A DNA stretch of 64,000 nucleotides, taken from positions 124,001-188,000 of the forward strand of contig JAAEZZ010000004.1 in assembly GCA_018222605.1 (NCBI GenBank), in the 5' to 3' direction. Under the pieces are notes generated by a model. It had not been told where the DNA came from and searched no databases. It saw nothing but the letters and a program-made list of their open reading frames with translations. A program made the translations under genes and the position numbers. Shown here piece by piece: positions 1-8,809 of the stretch; the first letter of the stretch is position 1; every line of letters starts with the position of its first letter. The stretch comes from Alphaproteobacteria bacterium (GTDB taxonomy: Bacteria; Pseudomonadota; Alphaproteobacteria; Caulobacterales; Hyphomonadaceae).

Positions 1-396
1 GTTTTCTGCCGGCGCTTTGGTGTGCCCCTGATCGATGGGGGCACGATACGCCTGCCTCGCCTGATCGGCGCATCGCGGGCGATGGACATGATCCTGACCG
101 GGCGAGAGGTGGACGCGGCAGAGGCCATGACCATCGGCCTTGCCAATTATGACACGGACGAAGAGACGGCGCTGCCCAAAGCCCTGGAAATTGCGCGCCA
201 GATCGCCCGCTTCCCACAGTTCTGCATGCGGACTGACAGGCTGTCGGCCTTGCAACAGTGGAGCCTGGACCTGCCAACCGCCCTGAAGGCAGAAATCGAA
301 GGCGGCCTAAAAGTGCTGCGGGCCGGCAGCGCCGTGGAAGGCGCCAGCCGCTTTGCCTCAGGCCAGGGCCGCGCGGGCAGCTTCAAACAGGACTAG
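1..396 (+). CDS. Enoyl-CoA hydratase/isomerase family protein, 3' part
   Basis: The reading frame is open from the first base of the window, so only the last 131 codons are visible; the usual length is about 260. The visible part starts inside the crotonase core (CRRFGVPLIDGGTIRLPRL), where the family carries its catalytic-site glycine-rich turn, and continues into the C-terminal trimerisation helices. Enoyl-CoA hydratases add water to 2-enoyl-CoA in beta-oxidation in the cytoplasm; which acyl-CoA is used cannot be told from this fragment. It converges on the DUF2207 gene with three bases between the stop codons. The family call is firm and the substrate is unknown. Confidence 0.85.
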   Translation, partial: VFCRRFGVPLIDGGTIRLPRLIGASRAMDMILTGREVDAAEAMTIGLANYDTDEETALPKALEIARQIARFPQFCMRTDRLSALQQWSLDLPTALKAEIEGGLKVLRAGSAVEGASRFASGQGRAGSFKQD

Positions 397-399
397 GCG

Positions 400-2115
400 T
401 TACCAGCCGCCTCCACCGCCGCCCCCTCCGCCACCGCCGGAGAAACCACCGCCCCCTCCCCCGGAGGAGCTGGAGCTTTGTGGCAGAGAGCCGCTGACAC
501 CGGAATTCATGGTAGACACCATGCTGTCGGTCATGCTGCTGAGATTGCCCAGCGAATGCGCGCCGAAATGTCCCCAGGCAGGGGAATAGTCTGCGGCCTC
601 ACTAGGCAAGGCCTTTTCGAAATACTTCGTCCACGGCTTTTCCACGCCCAGCGCGATCGCATAGGACAGGAATTTCTCATAGCGATCCTTGCTCATCGGC
701 GGCGGCGCATCACTGCCGACTTCAGCCGCATTCATCTGCAGCTTCTCCGCCGTTTCCAGATACAGCCGGAACCCTTCAATGTTGGTTCGGATTTTCTGGC
801 CTTTTCTGGTCGGCGCCGGCATCAGATACATGAAGACACCATTCATGACGGCAAAGGCCAACACGACCAGAGTGTGCCACCACGTCCAGTTCACCGTGAC
901 CAGCGCGGATACGACGATCACCAGAACAGTCATGATCAGGGCAACAATCGTATAGCCTATGTTCCACTTGAAATACGGGTCCCCATACTTTCGGGAAACA
1001 TACTTCCGGAAGGCTGTGTAGGCCTTGGTAAAATCGGCATCATAGATCGTGCCGAGCATCAGACGGGACCGGTCAGAAAACAATCCATGTTCCAGGATTT
1101 TCTCATCCTCGCTCAGCTTCGTAACATCCGCCTCCACTGTCCGGTTCAGCAAGGTGTTTTTCTTGTCCGACGCATCAATTGTAACAACGCCGCCGGTTGC
1201 CATGTGCAGCAGCGCGGAAATCAGTGAGCCATGGCCCCGGAATCCCCTGTAATAAATGTGGTGTACTGCGGCCGGCGAATAACCAGCCGGCGGCTCATAC
1301 TGCGCGAAGACCGGCCCCTTGGGCGGGTCCTCCCCCACCTTGCGGAAGCTCGCCAGCAGGAAGCCGAGCACGCCCAGAAATGACAGGGCCAGAATGCCCA
1401 GCGCGCCATAGCGGAACCAGAACAATGTGCTCTTGTCAGACAGGGAGGGCGGTGCAATCGCGCCCTTCTCGATACTGAGGGAGACGGTCAGCCCCTCTCT
1501 CAACCCCAGCGGCCGTGTGGTTTCGAACATATAGGCCCCACCACTCTGCCGGAAGGCATAATCATTACCGTCTACGCCATAGCCGCCTGTATAGGCCGTC
1601 TTGTCCAGCAGCACGGCATTCTCGGGCAGGGTTACGCGTAAGGAGGCCTTTTCAATCGGGAAAAGCCAGTAATTTCCGGTGACGTTCCAATAGAGTTCGT
1701 CATGATCCTCGAAATAGCGGATCTGGTTCTTCACCTCATATTCGATTTCGTAAACATGTTCGCCATGTTCAAGGTACTTGTCAGCATCGCCGATACGTAT
1801 CTGATAGGCATTACCTTCCTTGAGTATCTCATAAGGCTCACTGGCCCCATTGCGCGTTACGCGTTTAACCTTGTACTGATAAGGCAGCTTGTCGCCTTCA
1901 TGCAGGTCGTCGGCATAATAGCGCGGCAAGTCCCTGAAGATACCCCGGCGAATTTCATACCCTTCTGAGGTGACATTTAGCCGTTCGGACACGTCGATGT
2001 CGCCGTCCTCCTGAACGGTGATGGCGACGTCAAAACTGTTGATCTTCTCTTCCGCAACAGCGGCCAGCGCAAAACAGGCGAAGACAAGGCCCAGCAGGAT
2101 TGTCCGTACACTCAC
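400..2115 (-). CDS. DUF2207 domain membrane protein with glycine-rich tail
   Basis: A 571-residue protein of unknown molecular role. Residues 1-21 form a signal peptide, and an extracytoplasmic DUF2207 domain fills about 25-215. One membrane segment lies near 232-258 and two more near 378-422. The C terminus is a low-complexity tail of serine and then glycine runs broken by Phe and a final Trp, as in many DUF2207 proteins. The start is a GTG that overlaps the stop of the upstream LemA gene (shared GTGA), so the two are translationally coupled. LemA and DUF2207 genes are often paired; a joint envelope role is inferred, not shown. Confidence 0.85.
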   Translation of the reverse strand: MSVRTILLGLVFACFALAAVAEEKINSFDVAITVQEDGDIDVSERLNVTSEGYEIRRGIFRDLPRYYADDLHEGDKLPYQYKVKRVTRNGASEPYEILKEGNAYQIRIGDADKYLEHGEHVYEIEYEVKNQIRYFEDHDELYWNVTGNYWLFPIEKASLRVTLPENAVLLDKTAYTGGYGVDGNDYAFRQSGGAYMFETTRPLGLREGLTVSLSIEKGAIAPPSLSDKSTLFWFRYGALGILALSFLGVLGFLLASFRKVGEDPPKGPVFAQYEPPAGYSPAAVHHIYYRGFRGHGSLISALLHMATGGVVTIDASDKKNTLLNRTVEADVTKLSEDEKILEHGLFSDRSRLMLGTIYDADFTKAYTAFRKYVSRKYGDPYFKWNIGYTIVALIMTVLVIVVSALVTVNWTWWHTLVVLAFAVMNGVFMYLMPAPTRKGQKIRTNIEGFRLYLETAEKLQMNAAEVGSDAPPPMSKDRYEKFLSYAIALGVEKPWTKYFEKALPSEAADYSPAWGHFGAHSLGNLSSMTDSMVSTMNSGVSGSLPQSSSSSGGGGGGFSGGGGGGGGGGGW

Positions 2116-2675
2116 GCGCGGTCTCCCATATCAATTTGCGGCACAGCGCGGTCTGCCATGTCGACTTCGAAATAATCCCTCTGACGGAAGCCAAAGGGCC
2201 CCGCGATCAGCATGGCGGGGAAACTCTGCACCGATGTGTTCAGCTCCCGCACCGCGCCATTATAGAAACGCCGGGCCATCTCGATCTTGTCTTCGGTATC
2301 GGAAAGCTCTCTTTGCAATTCCAGGAAATTGTCGCTTGCCTTCAGCTCAGGATAGTCTTCGGCCACAGCCACGAGGCGGGAGACGGGCTGCGACAGCGCC
2401 GTCTCGGCTGCGCTGCGGTTAGACACATCATCGCCGGCGGCCATTGCCTCTGCGCGGCGGGTGGCGATCTCAGCAAACAGCTTCTGCTCATGTGAGGCAT
2501 AGCCTTCGACTGTGCTGACGAGTTGCGGGATGAGGTTGGCCCGCCGCTTCAGCTGTACATCTATGTCAGACCAGCCATTGTCCGCCATCTGAGATTTCTT
2601 CACGAGATTGTTGTAGATAAGCACGCCGCCAATCACAAAGATGGCCAGCAGGCCCAGCACGGCATAGAAAAGCAT
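2112..2675 (-). CDS. lemA: LemA family protein
   Basis: The protein has 187 residues from the Met that opens the hydrophobic segment [17 protein letters not shown]; an in-frame start 30 bases upstream would only add a polar extension. After this N-terminal membrane anchor comes the LemA coiled-coil domain with the hallmark N-x-L-V-K/R then W-x-x-I-D-V-x-L-x-R-R-x-x-L-I-P pattern at about 24-50, followed by long amphipathic helices. LemA proteins are small anchored helical-bundle proteins of unclear biochemical function. The gene is first of a two-gene operon with the DUF2207 gene, with which it overlaps by three bases. Confidence 0.9.
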   Translation of the reverse strand: MLFYAVLGLLAIFVIGGVLIYNNLVKKSQMADNGWSDIDVQLKRRANLIPQLVSTVEGYASHEQKLFAEIATRRAEAMAAGDDVSNRSAAETALSQPVSRLVAVAEDYPELKASDNFLELQRELSDTEDKIEMARRFYNGAVRELNTSVQSFPAMLIAGPFGFRQRDYFEVDMADRAVPQIDMGDRA

Positions 2676-2741
2676 GATGCAAACTCCTGGGGCTCGGGCC
2701 TTCATCCATATCCAGCATTGCCGCCGGTGTTAAGGCCAGTG

Positions 2742-3281
2742 TTAAAGCGTGTCTGCAGGTGAGCGCCTCTGCCAGGCCTCACGCGTCATTTCCCAGACGA
2801 GGGATTCCCGCGTCGTGCCGTCCGGCCTGGTGCTGATCACGCAGCCCATACGGGCAAAGCCCAGCCCGTCCAGAAGACGTTGTGTCGGCGTATTCTCCAG
2901 GCTCGCCGTCATGCAGAGCAGGTCCAGATCCAGCGCGTCGAACATCCAGCCAAAGCTCTGCGCCGCCCCGCGCGTGCCCTGCCCTTTCGAGTGCTGGGAA
3001 GGGTGTAGCGCGCCGCCCAGTTCACCTGCGGCCCAGTCCGGCCATATCTGAAAGTCACTATAGCCCATGATCTGGCCATTCTGCTCCCGCACGAGAAGTA
3101 AGCCCTCTCCTCTCTCACGCTCTTCCAGATGCCCATCGATAAAGCCTTGCACGGCCTCCAGGGTTAAAGGGCGCGGCAAAGAATAGATCGGCGCATGGAC
3201 GGCAGGATCAGAGAGCAGCGCTAACAGACCTGCTGCGTCCTCAGGCATTGCCAACCGGGATGCATTAGGCCCTTCCCCCAT
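2742..3281 (-). CDS. GNAT family N-acetyltransferase (RimJ/RimL type)
   Basis: I place the start at the ATG of MGEGPNASRL because an AAGGTGG Shine-Dalgarno sits just upstream and the N-acetyltransferase fold begins there; the frame is open further upstream, without support. That gives 179 residues. Visible features are the GNAT beta strands around LLLVREQNGQIMGYSDF, the acetyl-CoA pyrophosphate-loop region (KGQGTRGAAQSF) and a C-terminal LLDGLGFARMG motif typical of RimJ/RimL-like enzymes. The acceptor substrate is not predictable. It is transcribed divergently from the TetA-like exporter across about 185 bases in which I see no gene. Confidence 0.8.
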   Translation of the reverse strand: MGEGPNASRLAMPEDAAGLLALLSDPAVHAPIYSLPRPLTLEAVQGFIDGHLEERERGEGLLLVREQNGQIMGYSDFQIWPDWAAGELGGALHPSQHSKGQGTRGAAQSFGWMFDALDLDLLCMTASLENTPTQRLLDGLGFARMGCVISTRPDGTTRESLVWEMTREAWQRRSPADTL

Positions 3282-3466
3282 ACAGTCCACCTTGCGTATG
3301 CGCTGACGGATACTCTCCGCCCGCTCCGACGCCACCCGATTGCGCGTGATGGGAATATCCTCCGCCATACTGGAATTTGGCCACATTTGCGGACTGTCTG
3401 CAATTACTTCTCCAACAGCGACAAACACATTGACCGCACTGTCGGCTGCGGCCAGATGGTCAATCC

Positions 3467-4720
3467 ATGACTGAAGCACCTGCCATTCGAAAGCACGGGA
3501 AGAATGCCTTTCTGTTCGTGATCATCACGGTTGCGATGGACATGCTGGCGTTCGGGATGATCGTTCCGGTGATCCCAACCCTTGTTCAGGAGCTCGCCAA
3601 CATTCCCGCTGAAGAGGCGACGCTCTATATTGGCGGCCTTGGCGCGACATATGCCTTCATGAACTTTCTGTTCGGGCCAACGCTGGGTGCAGTGTCAGAC
3701 AGGTTCGGACGCCGGCCCGTTCTGCTCGCCTCAATTGCGACCCTGGCGGTCGACTTTCTGATCATGGCACTCGCCCACAACATTCTGTTGCTGTTTATCG
3801 GACGGGCGCTGTCCGGCATTTCCGGCGCGACCTATTCCACAGCCAATGCCTATATCGCAGACGTCACCGAGCCGGAAAATCGCGGCAAAGCCTTCGGCAT
3901 GATCGGCGCGGCGTTTGGCTTCGGTTTTGTGTTCGGACCGGTCTTTGGCGGCTTGCTGGGCGATATTGACCCGCGCGCGCCCTTCTACGCGGCCGCAGGC
4001 CTCGCTGTACTGAATTTCTGCTACGGCATGTTTGTGCTGCCGGAATCCCTGGCCCAAGAAGACCGTCGCAAGTTTGAGGTTGCGCGGGCAAACCCGTTTG
4101 GCGCCGCGAAGCATTTCTCCAAACTGCCTCACATCGCGTGGTTCCTCGCGGCCGCAGGTATATTCTTTCTGGCACACACTGTCTTCCCGTCGACCTGGTC
4201 CGTGCATGGCGAGATCCGGTATGATTGGACTCCCAAGGAGATCGGTCTGTCCTTAGGGCTCGTGGGAATCGGCGCTGCCGTGGTGCAGGCCGGGCTGATG
4301 GGCATGATCCTGAAAAGGCTCGGCACCGTGAAGACGGCCGTGTTCGGGATCCTCGTGAATGTGCTCGCCCTGCTGGGCTATGCCTTCGCCGGTGCCGGAT
4401 GGATCGTCTACATGATCATTCCGCTCGGCGCCCTTGGCGGTGTGGCGGGCCCTGCCGTGAACTCCCTGATGTCCACGCTCACGCCCCGCAATGCGCAGGG
4501 CGAACTGCAAGGGGCCTCCGCCAGCCTCAACTCCCTTGCGATGATCCTCGGGCCGCTGATCATGTCCACAACGCTCTACCACTTTACCCAGGCAGAAACG
4601 GAAGTGCATTTTGCGGGCGCAGCCTTCCTGCTGGCGGCAATCCTGACCGCTCTTGCCCTCATCCCCTTCCTGCAAGGAGTGCGCGCCAACAAGGGCGCCA
4701 TTCCCAGCACGGCGGAATAG
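3467..4720 (+). CDS. MFS transporter, Tet(A)/TCR-like
   Basis: A 417-residue inner-membrane protein with about twelve hydrophobic segments. The loop between helices 2 and 3 carries the major facilitator signature GAVSDRFGRRPVLL (about residue 80). After helix 6 comes the stretch FVLPESLAQEDRR followed by ANPFGA, a hallmark of the tetracycline-resistance (TCR/TetA) branch of drug:H+ antiporters. Many chromosomal members of this branch are not tetracycline pumps, so the substrate stays open. No TetR-type regulator lies next to it, which speaks against a classic tet locus. The start has only a weak ribosome-binding site. Confidence 0.85.
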   Translation: MTEAPAIRKHGKNAFLFVIITVAMDMLAFGMIVPVIPTLVQELANIPAEEATLYIGGLGATYAFMNFLFGPTLGAVSDRFGRRPVLLASIATLAVDFLIMALAHNILLLFIGRALSGISGATYSTANAYIADVTEPENRGKAFGMIGAAFGFGFVFGPVFGGLLGDIDPRAPFYAAAGLAVLNFCYGMFVLPESLAQEDRRKFEVARANPFGAAKHFSKLPHIAWFLAAAGIFFLAHTVFPSTWSVHGEIRYDWTPKEIGLSLGLVGIGAAVVQAGLMGMILKRLGTVKTAVFGILVNVLALLGYAFAGAGWIVYMIIPLGALGGVAGPAVNSLMSTLTPRNAQGELQGASASLNSLAMILGPLIMSTTLYHFTQAETEVHFAGAAFLLAAILTALALIPFLQGVRANKGAIPSTAE

Positions 4721-4749
4721 ACGCCTCAGCTCACAGGCCTTGTCCGCAC

Positions 4750-5034
4750 TCAGCGCTTGGGCCGCATCAGTACACCGCCCAGCAATCCCAAAATGCCGCC
4801 GCCCAGCGCCCCTTCCAACAGACTGTTCAACACATTAATGGGCGCGAGAGCGCGGTCAGCCCCATCGCCCAGCACCTGTATGTTGGCAGCGTCCAGCCCG
4901 TAATGCGCCGCGAGCCCGCCAATAATACCTCCCAACAGGCCGCCGGTCGCGCTCGCCCCGGCAAGTCTGGTGAGGATCGGCCCCAACACGACGCCTCCAG
5001 CGGCACTCAGAATAGCGGGTATAAGGTCTTCCAT
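4750..5034 (-). CDS. Small glycine-rich hydrophobic protein
   Basis: Not recognised. The 94-residue product has two hydrophobic stretches rich in Gly, Ala and Leu with GxxxG-like spacing: roughly residues 8-45, containing GGVVLGPIL and GGLLGGIIGGLAAHYG, and 70-90, containing GGGILGLLGG. They are separated by a polar loop, and the protein ends in a basic RPKR. This pattern suggests a small membrane protein or a glycine-zipper-like assembly. It converges on the exporter gene and diverges from the GmhB-like phosphatase. The coding call rests on a full-length frame with codon use like its neighbours. Confidence 0.6.
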   Translation of the reverse strand: MEDLIPAILSAAGGVVLGPILTRLAGASATGGLLGGIIGGLAAHYGLDAANIQVLGDGADRALAPINVLNSLLEGALGGGILGLLGGVLMRPKR

Positions 5035-5172
5035 ATTGCCCTCCCTGGCTGAGGCGAACTCTTTCCGGTTCGTCCCTGGCAGACCAAACGGGCATTTCCG
5101 GTGTCAGTCCAGCCATTTCCCCGCAACAGGGAGTGTTGCAACTTGCCCCCAGTCCGGGCAAAGACCGGCATA

Positions 5173-5703
5173 ATGAATTCCTCCCGGCCTGCCCTCTTTC
5201 TGGATCGAGACGGCGTGATCAACGTCGACAAGGGCTATGTCAGCCGTATCGAGGATTTTGAATGGGTGGATGGCGCAGCTGAAACCATTTCCAGCTTCAA
5301 CAAAATGGGCTGGTTCGTATTTGTGGTGACCAATCAATCCGGTATCGCCCGTAACTATTACAGCGAAGACGACATGAATGTACTGCATGAATGGATGCAG
5401 ACGGAATTGCGCGCAAAAGACGCCCATATCGACAAAATCTATTTTTGCCCCTTTCACGCGGACGGAGAAAATTTTTCTTATCGGCGCGACAGCTTCGACC
5501 GAAAACCAAATCCAGGCATGTTGCTTAAGGCAATGGCCGAATTTCCCGTCAAGCGAGAAAGCAGCTTTCTTATCGGCGACAAGGCCACCGATATAGCAGC
5601 CGCGCGTGCTGCGGGCATTGCAGGATACCTTTTCCGCGGAGGGAACCTCAAAAACTTCGCGGACTGGACTTTGGCCAGCTTTGAAGACGGTAATCGCGGC
5701 TAA
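5173..5703 (+). CDS. gmhB: HAD-IIIA phosphatase, GmhB-like (heptose bisphosphate phosphatase)
   Basis: A 176-residue HAD-superfamily phosphatase starting at MNSSRPALFLDRDGVIN. All four HAD motifs are present: DRDGV (nucleophile and acid Asp), VVTNQSG, the Lys of RKPNPGM, and GDKATD. The layout matches D-glycero-D-manno-heptose-1,7-bisphosphate 7-phosphatase, which acts in LPS-core heptose synthesis, or a histidinol-phosphatase-like relative. In the usual zinc loop the first Cys is present (CPFH), but the later C-x-C before RKP is replaced by S-x-D, so zinc is probably not bound. No other heptose gene is nearby. An upstream in-frame start at 5101 would add 24 residues that do not fit the family. 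Confidence 0.75.
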   Translation: MNSSRPALFLDRDGVINVDKGYVSRIEDFEWVDGAAETISSFNKMGWFVFVVTNQSGIARNYYSEDDMNVLHEWMQTELRAKDAHIDKIYFCPFHADGENFSYRRDSFDRKPNPGMLLKAMAEFPVKRESSFLIGDKATDIAAARAAGIAGYLFRGGNLKNFADWTLASFEDGNRG

Positions 5704-5875
5704 TTTTTTAACTTTACAACAAAATTAACGGGTTAACCCAGGGTCAATGTAATTCCCATTACTGAGACAGAAACTCAATTCAACCGAAAGGGATTCCATC
5801 CAAAATGGAGCCCCTGGCGCCGGAAAGGGCTGAAATCCTGCCGATGCGCTCAGGATTATTCGGAGGAATATGAAC

Positions 5876-6997
5876 ATGAAACACTCTCTCGTTTCAACCG
5901 CAACGATTGGCGCCCTTTTGGTTTTGGGCGCTTGTGAATCCACAACAACACGACGCATCGCCAGTGTTGGCAGCACCGCCAACGGTCTGGTTGGCCCTGC
6001 TGGGCCTCAAGGTGAAGCTGGTCCAAAAGGCGAGACCGGCCTCACTGGCCCACAGGGTATTGCTGGGCTTAATGGCGCAGACGGGCTGGATGGTATTAGC
6101 GGTGACGATGGCAATTTTAATCTCGGCGAAGCGGGCATGATCGCCACGGGCGGGCTGGTCGGCGATAATGGCATTGGCGGCACAGGCCTTCTGGCAAACC
6201 TTGGTGATCCGAATACCAGTGCCCCGGCACTGGATACGGTTTCCCTGGCCGCAGGTGACCTGCTGTCTGGAACGGGCGAGCAACTGGCTTCAGTCATGAC
6301 GGATGCAAGTTCGGACTCCGCCCTCAGCAATGTCGTGGTTGCCGCAGCAGATACAGTCACGAATCTGGGCGATACACTCACCGGCTATGCCAGCGGCGAG
6401 GAAATGCTTGTGGACGGCGTATTGGATGCGACCTCTCCTCTCCTGGCAGCCAATATTGGCGCATCTAATATCGTCGGCGGGGATGAGACATCTGCACTCG
6501 GCCTCAGCGTCCTGTCCGATACCCAAGCCGAAGGTACATTGCTTGAGGCCGGTCTCGCCAATGACGACATGCTGCTCAATCTGGACCTGGCGCCAAATAC
6601 AGATGGTGGCCTGGAAGTGCCTGGCGTCGCAACGGTTGACGTCATTGGCGGCGAAGGAGACCTGCTGAACACAAATCTCCTGTCTGACACCCAGAACACG
6701 GTTGAAGACGTGATAACGGCCGCCACGAATCCGGAGTTCACGGAAACCCTGCTAACCGAGACCACGTCCGGACTGGAAGACACAGCAGGCTCACTGATCG
6801 AAACGGTCTCTGCGTCTGATACGGGCGGCAGCCTGCTGGAAGACACCACAGAAAGCCTAACCGGAACGGTCGAAGACCTTCTGGATGCCGAAGAAACGGG
6901 CGGCCTGCTGGAAGGCCTTACGGGGTCTGACGAAGACGGAGACGTCGGCGGCCTGGGCGGCCTCCTGTCCGGTATCGGAGGTGGTGGCGGCAGCTGA
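5876..6997 (+). CDS. Collagen-like triple-helix repeat lipoprotein
   Basis: Counting from the second of two close ATGs (5876, nine bases after GGAGG; the other, at 5870, is only three bases away), the protein has 373 residues. Residues 1-20 are a lipoprotein signal ending in LVLGAC, with Cys20 as the lipidation site. Residues 37-78 are 14 uninterrupted Gly-X-Y triplets (GPAGPQGEAGPKGE and so on), a collagen-like stretch. The rest is acidic, rich in Ala, Gly, Leu, Asp and Thr, with no further Cys, and ends in glycine runs. The next gene, 24 bases on, encodes a TpsB transporter, so I infer that this protein is its cargo or partner. It lacks the haemagglutinin-type TPS domain of classic TpsA proteins. 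Confidence 0.85.
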   Translation: MKHSLVSTATIGALLVLGACESTTTRRIASVGSTANGLVGPAGPQGEAGPKGETGLTGPQGIAGLNGADGLDGISGDDGNFNLGEAGMIATGGLVGDNGIGGTGLLANLGDPNTSAPALDTVSLAAGDLLSGTGEQLASVMTDASSDSALSNVVVAAADTVTNLGDTLTGYASGEEMLVDGVLDATSPLLAANIGASNIVGGDETSALGLSVLSDTQAEGTLLEAGLANDDMLLNLDLAPNTDGGLEVPGVATVDVIGGEGDLLNTNLLSDTQNTVEDVITAATNPEFTETLLTETTSGLEDTAGSLIETVSASDTGGSLLEDTTESLTGTVEDLLDAEETGGLLEGLTGSDEDGDVGGLGGLLSGIGGGGGS

Positions 6998-7021
6998 TCT
7001 GCCGAACAAGGAGACATGCGC

Positions 7022-8674
7022 ATGAAGCATCGCGCCTTTACATCATCGGCTATCGCCCTGTTCGGTGCGATGCTTCTCGCCCAACCAGCCGCGGCACTGC
7101 AAGGTGCCGCGACTGATTTGAACCGCCCTCTCGACCCCGGCTATACGCCGCCGGAACCAGACGAGGCGGAGCCCAAACCCGAAGCTCCTCAACAACGCGG
7201 CCGCACCGATGTGGCCGCTCCGGTGGGCCAGGCCTCGACCATACAAGGTATCAATTTCATCGGGTCCGATGTCCCGGAAGATGTGGCCATAGTCGCAGAA
7301 AGCTATCTGGGAAGGCAGGCCAATGTCAAAACCTTGAAGGCCCTCGCCGCTGCCATGTCGGCAGCCTATCAGGACTCCTCTGTCGCACTCTTCTCTCTCG
7401 CCATCCCCAGTCAGGATTTGTCCGATGGGGTCGTCGATGTCCACATCGCCGAGGGTTATGTAAAGAATGCCTATGTCCGCAAGGATGGCAAAGTCACTGA
7501 AAGCAAATTGCTCTCTGGATATATGGCTCCTGTTGTCGGACAGCAGCCAACCTCCCGCTCCAGCTATGAGCGCGCCCTCGCCCTGTCGCGGCGTGTGCCC
7601 GGATATGAGGTAAAGCCCCGGCTAGGCACAACCAAGGAGCAAGGCGCAACGAATGTCGTTCTGGATGTCGAACCCAAGAAGAACCGCTTCTATGGCGGAT
7701 ATGACAATCGTGAATCCCGCCTGATTGATCGCGGCCGCCTCACGGCAGGTGGGGTCGGATACAATCTCATGCGCGAGGGGGATCAACTGTCCGGACGTCT
7801 GTCGATATCAACAGATGGCCAACAGGCACGCTCAGCCGAAGTCAGCTATCGCAGTCCGGTCGGCGCGCGCGGCACTATGCTGGACCTTTCCGCCGCCTAT
7901 CAGGAGACACGTCCGGACTCCCTCCCGATCGAGGGGGAAGCCACCCAATTCTCTGCCGGCCTGTCTCACCCCCTGCTCCTGGACTTCAAGCGCGAAATCT
8001 CTACCAGCTTCCGGGTCGACCATCTGCAAAGCACGAACGCAGCGTTCGGCTCTGTCCTGACCAATGATGAAGTAACCGCAGCCCGAGTTGGGCTGACCGG
8101 CCGCAAGACAACCAAGAAGCGCGCCGTTCTCGGCAGCGTCACCCTGTCTCAAGGAATTGATGTCAACAGCGCTGAGACCTCTACCCCTGGCGCATCTGTG
8201 GACTTCACGAAGCTGGGCCTCAGCTCCCGCTTTATCCAGGCTGTTGGCAAGAATGTTCGGCTGAACCTGTCTGCCTCGGCGCAATGGACAGATGATACTC
8301 TCCCCGCAAACGAGCGCCTGCTGATCGGTGGGGCAAGTTTCGGACGCGGCTTCCGAAATGGTCTTGTTGCCTTTGACAAAGGCTATGCCGCGATTTTTGA
8401 ACCAAGCTACCGTCCTTTGCGAAAGGGAGACTTCAAGCAAAGCGACATCTATGTCTTTGCCGATTATGGAGGCGGTTCCGTCAACAATCCCACCTCTTCC
8501 TTGCAGGACATCACGCTCGGCTCTGCCGGTGTCGGTGTGCGCTTCAAATGGAAAGACATGACCATGCTGGGACTGGAAATGGCCGAGCCTTTTGAGCTGC
8601 CGGTTTCAGGTCTGAATGATGACCCGATCTATAGCGTCACATGGTCCTTCAAGTACCAGCCTGGGCAGTCCTGA
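7022..8674 (+). CDS. TpsB-family outer-membrane transporter (ShlB/FhaC/HecB)
   Basis: About 550 residues from the ATG eight bases after AAGGAG; a second ATG at 7016 is also possible. The order is a Sec signal peptide ending near QPAAA, a Pro/Glu-rich linker (about 35-65), POTRA 1 (about 75-145, ending HIAEGYV), POTRA 2 (about 146-220) and a beta barrel. The loop-6 signature of the Omp85/TpsB superfamily is visible as SFGRGF near residue 440. Such proteins move one partner protein across the outer membrane without ATP. The partner is normally encoded next to it, which here is the collagen-like lipoprotein 24 bases upstream. Both genes begin with the same MKH and lie in one operon. Confidence 0.88.
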   Translation: MKHRAFTSSAIALFGAMLLAQPAAALQGAATDLNRPLDPGYTPPEPDEAEPKPEAPQQRGRTDVAAPVGQASTIQGINFIGSDVPEDVAIVAESYLGRQANVKTLKALAAAMSAAYQDSSVALFSLAIPSQDLSDGVVDVHIAEGYVKNAYVRKDGKVTESKLLSGYMAPVVGQQPTSRSSYERALALSRRVPGYEVKPRLGTTKEQGATNVVLDVEPKKNRFYGGYDNRESRLIDRGRLTAGGVGYNLMREGDQLSGRLSISTDGQQARSAEVSYRSPVGARGTMLDLSAAYQETRPDSLPIEGEATQFSAGLSHPLLLDFKREISTSFRVDHLQSTNAAFGSVLTNDEVTAARVGLTGRKTTKKRAVLGSVTLSQGIDVNSAETSTPGASVDFTKLGLSSRFIQAVGKNVRLNLSASAQWTDDTLPANERLLIGGASFGRGFRNGLVAFDKGYAAIFEPSYRPLRKGDFKQSDIYVFADYGGGSVNNPTSSLQDITLGSAGVGVRFKWKDMTMLGLEMAEPFELPVSGLNDDPIYSVTWSFKYQPGQS

Positions 8675-8725
8675 CCCCTGTAAACAAAGGGATCGCCTAG
8701 TTTGGACTGCACAATCTGAATTCCG

Positions 8726-8741
8726 TTTACGCAAAGGTAAG
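8726..8741. promoter_or_regulatory. Possible operator dyad upstream of the thiolase gene
   Basis: A TTAC-N6-GTAA dyad, 69 bases upstream of the thiolase ATG, followed by a further GTAA at 8749. It resembles the TTTAC/GTAAA-type operators of MerR-family LiuR regulators of acyl-CoA catabolism. The match is by eye only. Confidence 0.3.
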
Positions 8742-8809
8742 GCTGGCGTAACGGAAATCTCCCGACTAGTGTGCGCCGCAACAATGTACGCACATCTGGA
8801 GGAAAGCAT

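Noticed and set aside
353-589. Short proline-rich reading frame on the plus strand
   Set aside because: It is the antisense image of the glycine tail of the DUF2207 gene, without a ribosome-binding site or a family match.
3467-4720. Tetracycline resistance determinant
   Set aside because: The TetA-like signature is a family feature shared by many chromosomal exporters, and no TetR gene is adjacent. A drug-resistance claim is not supported.
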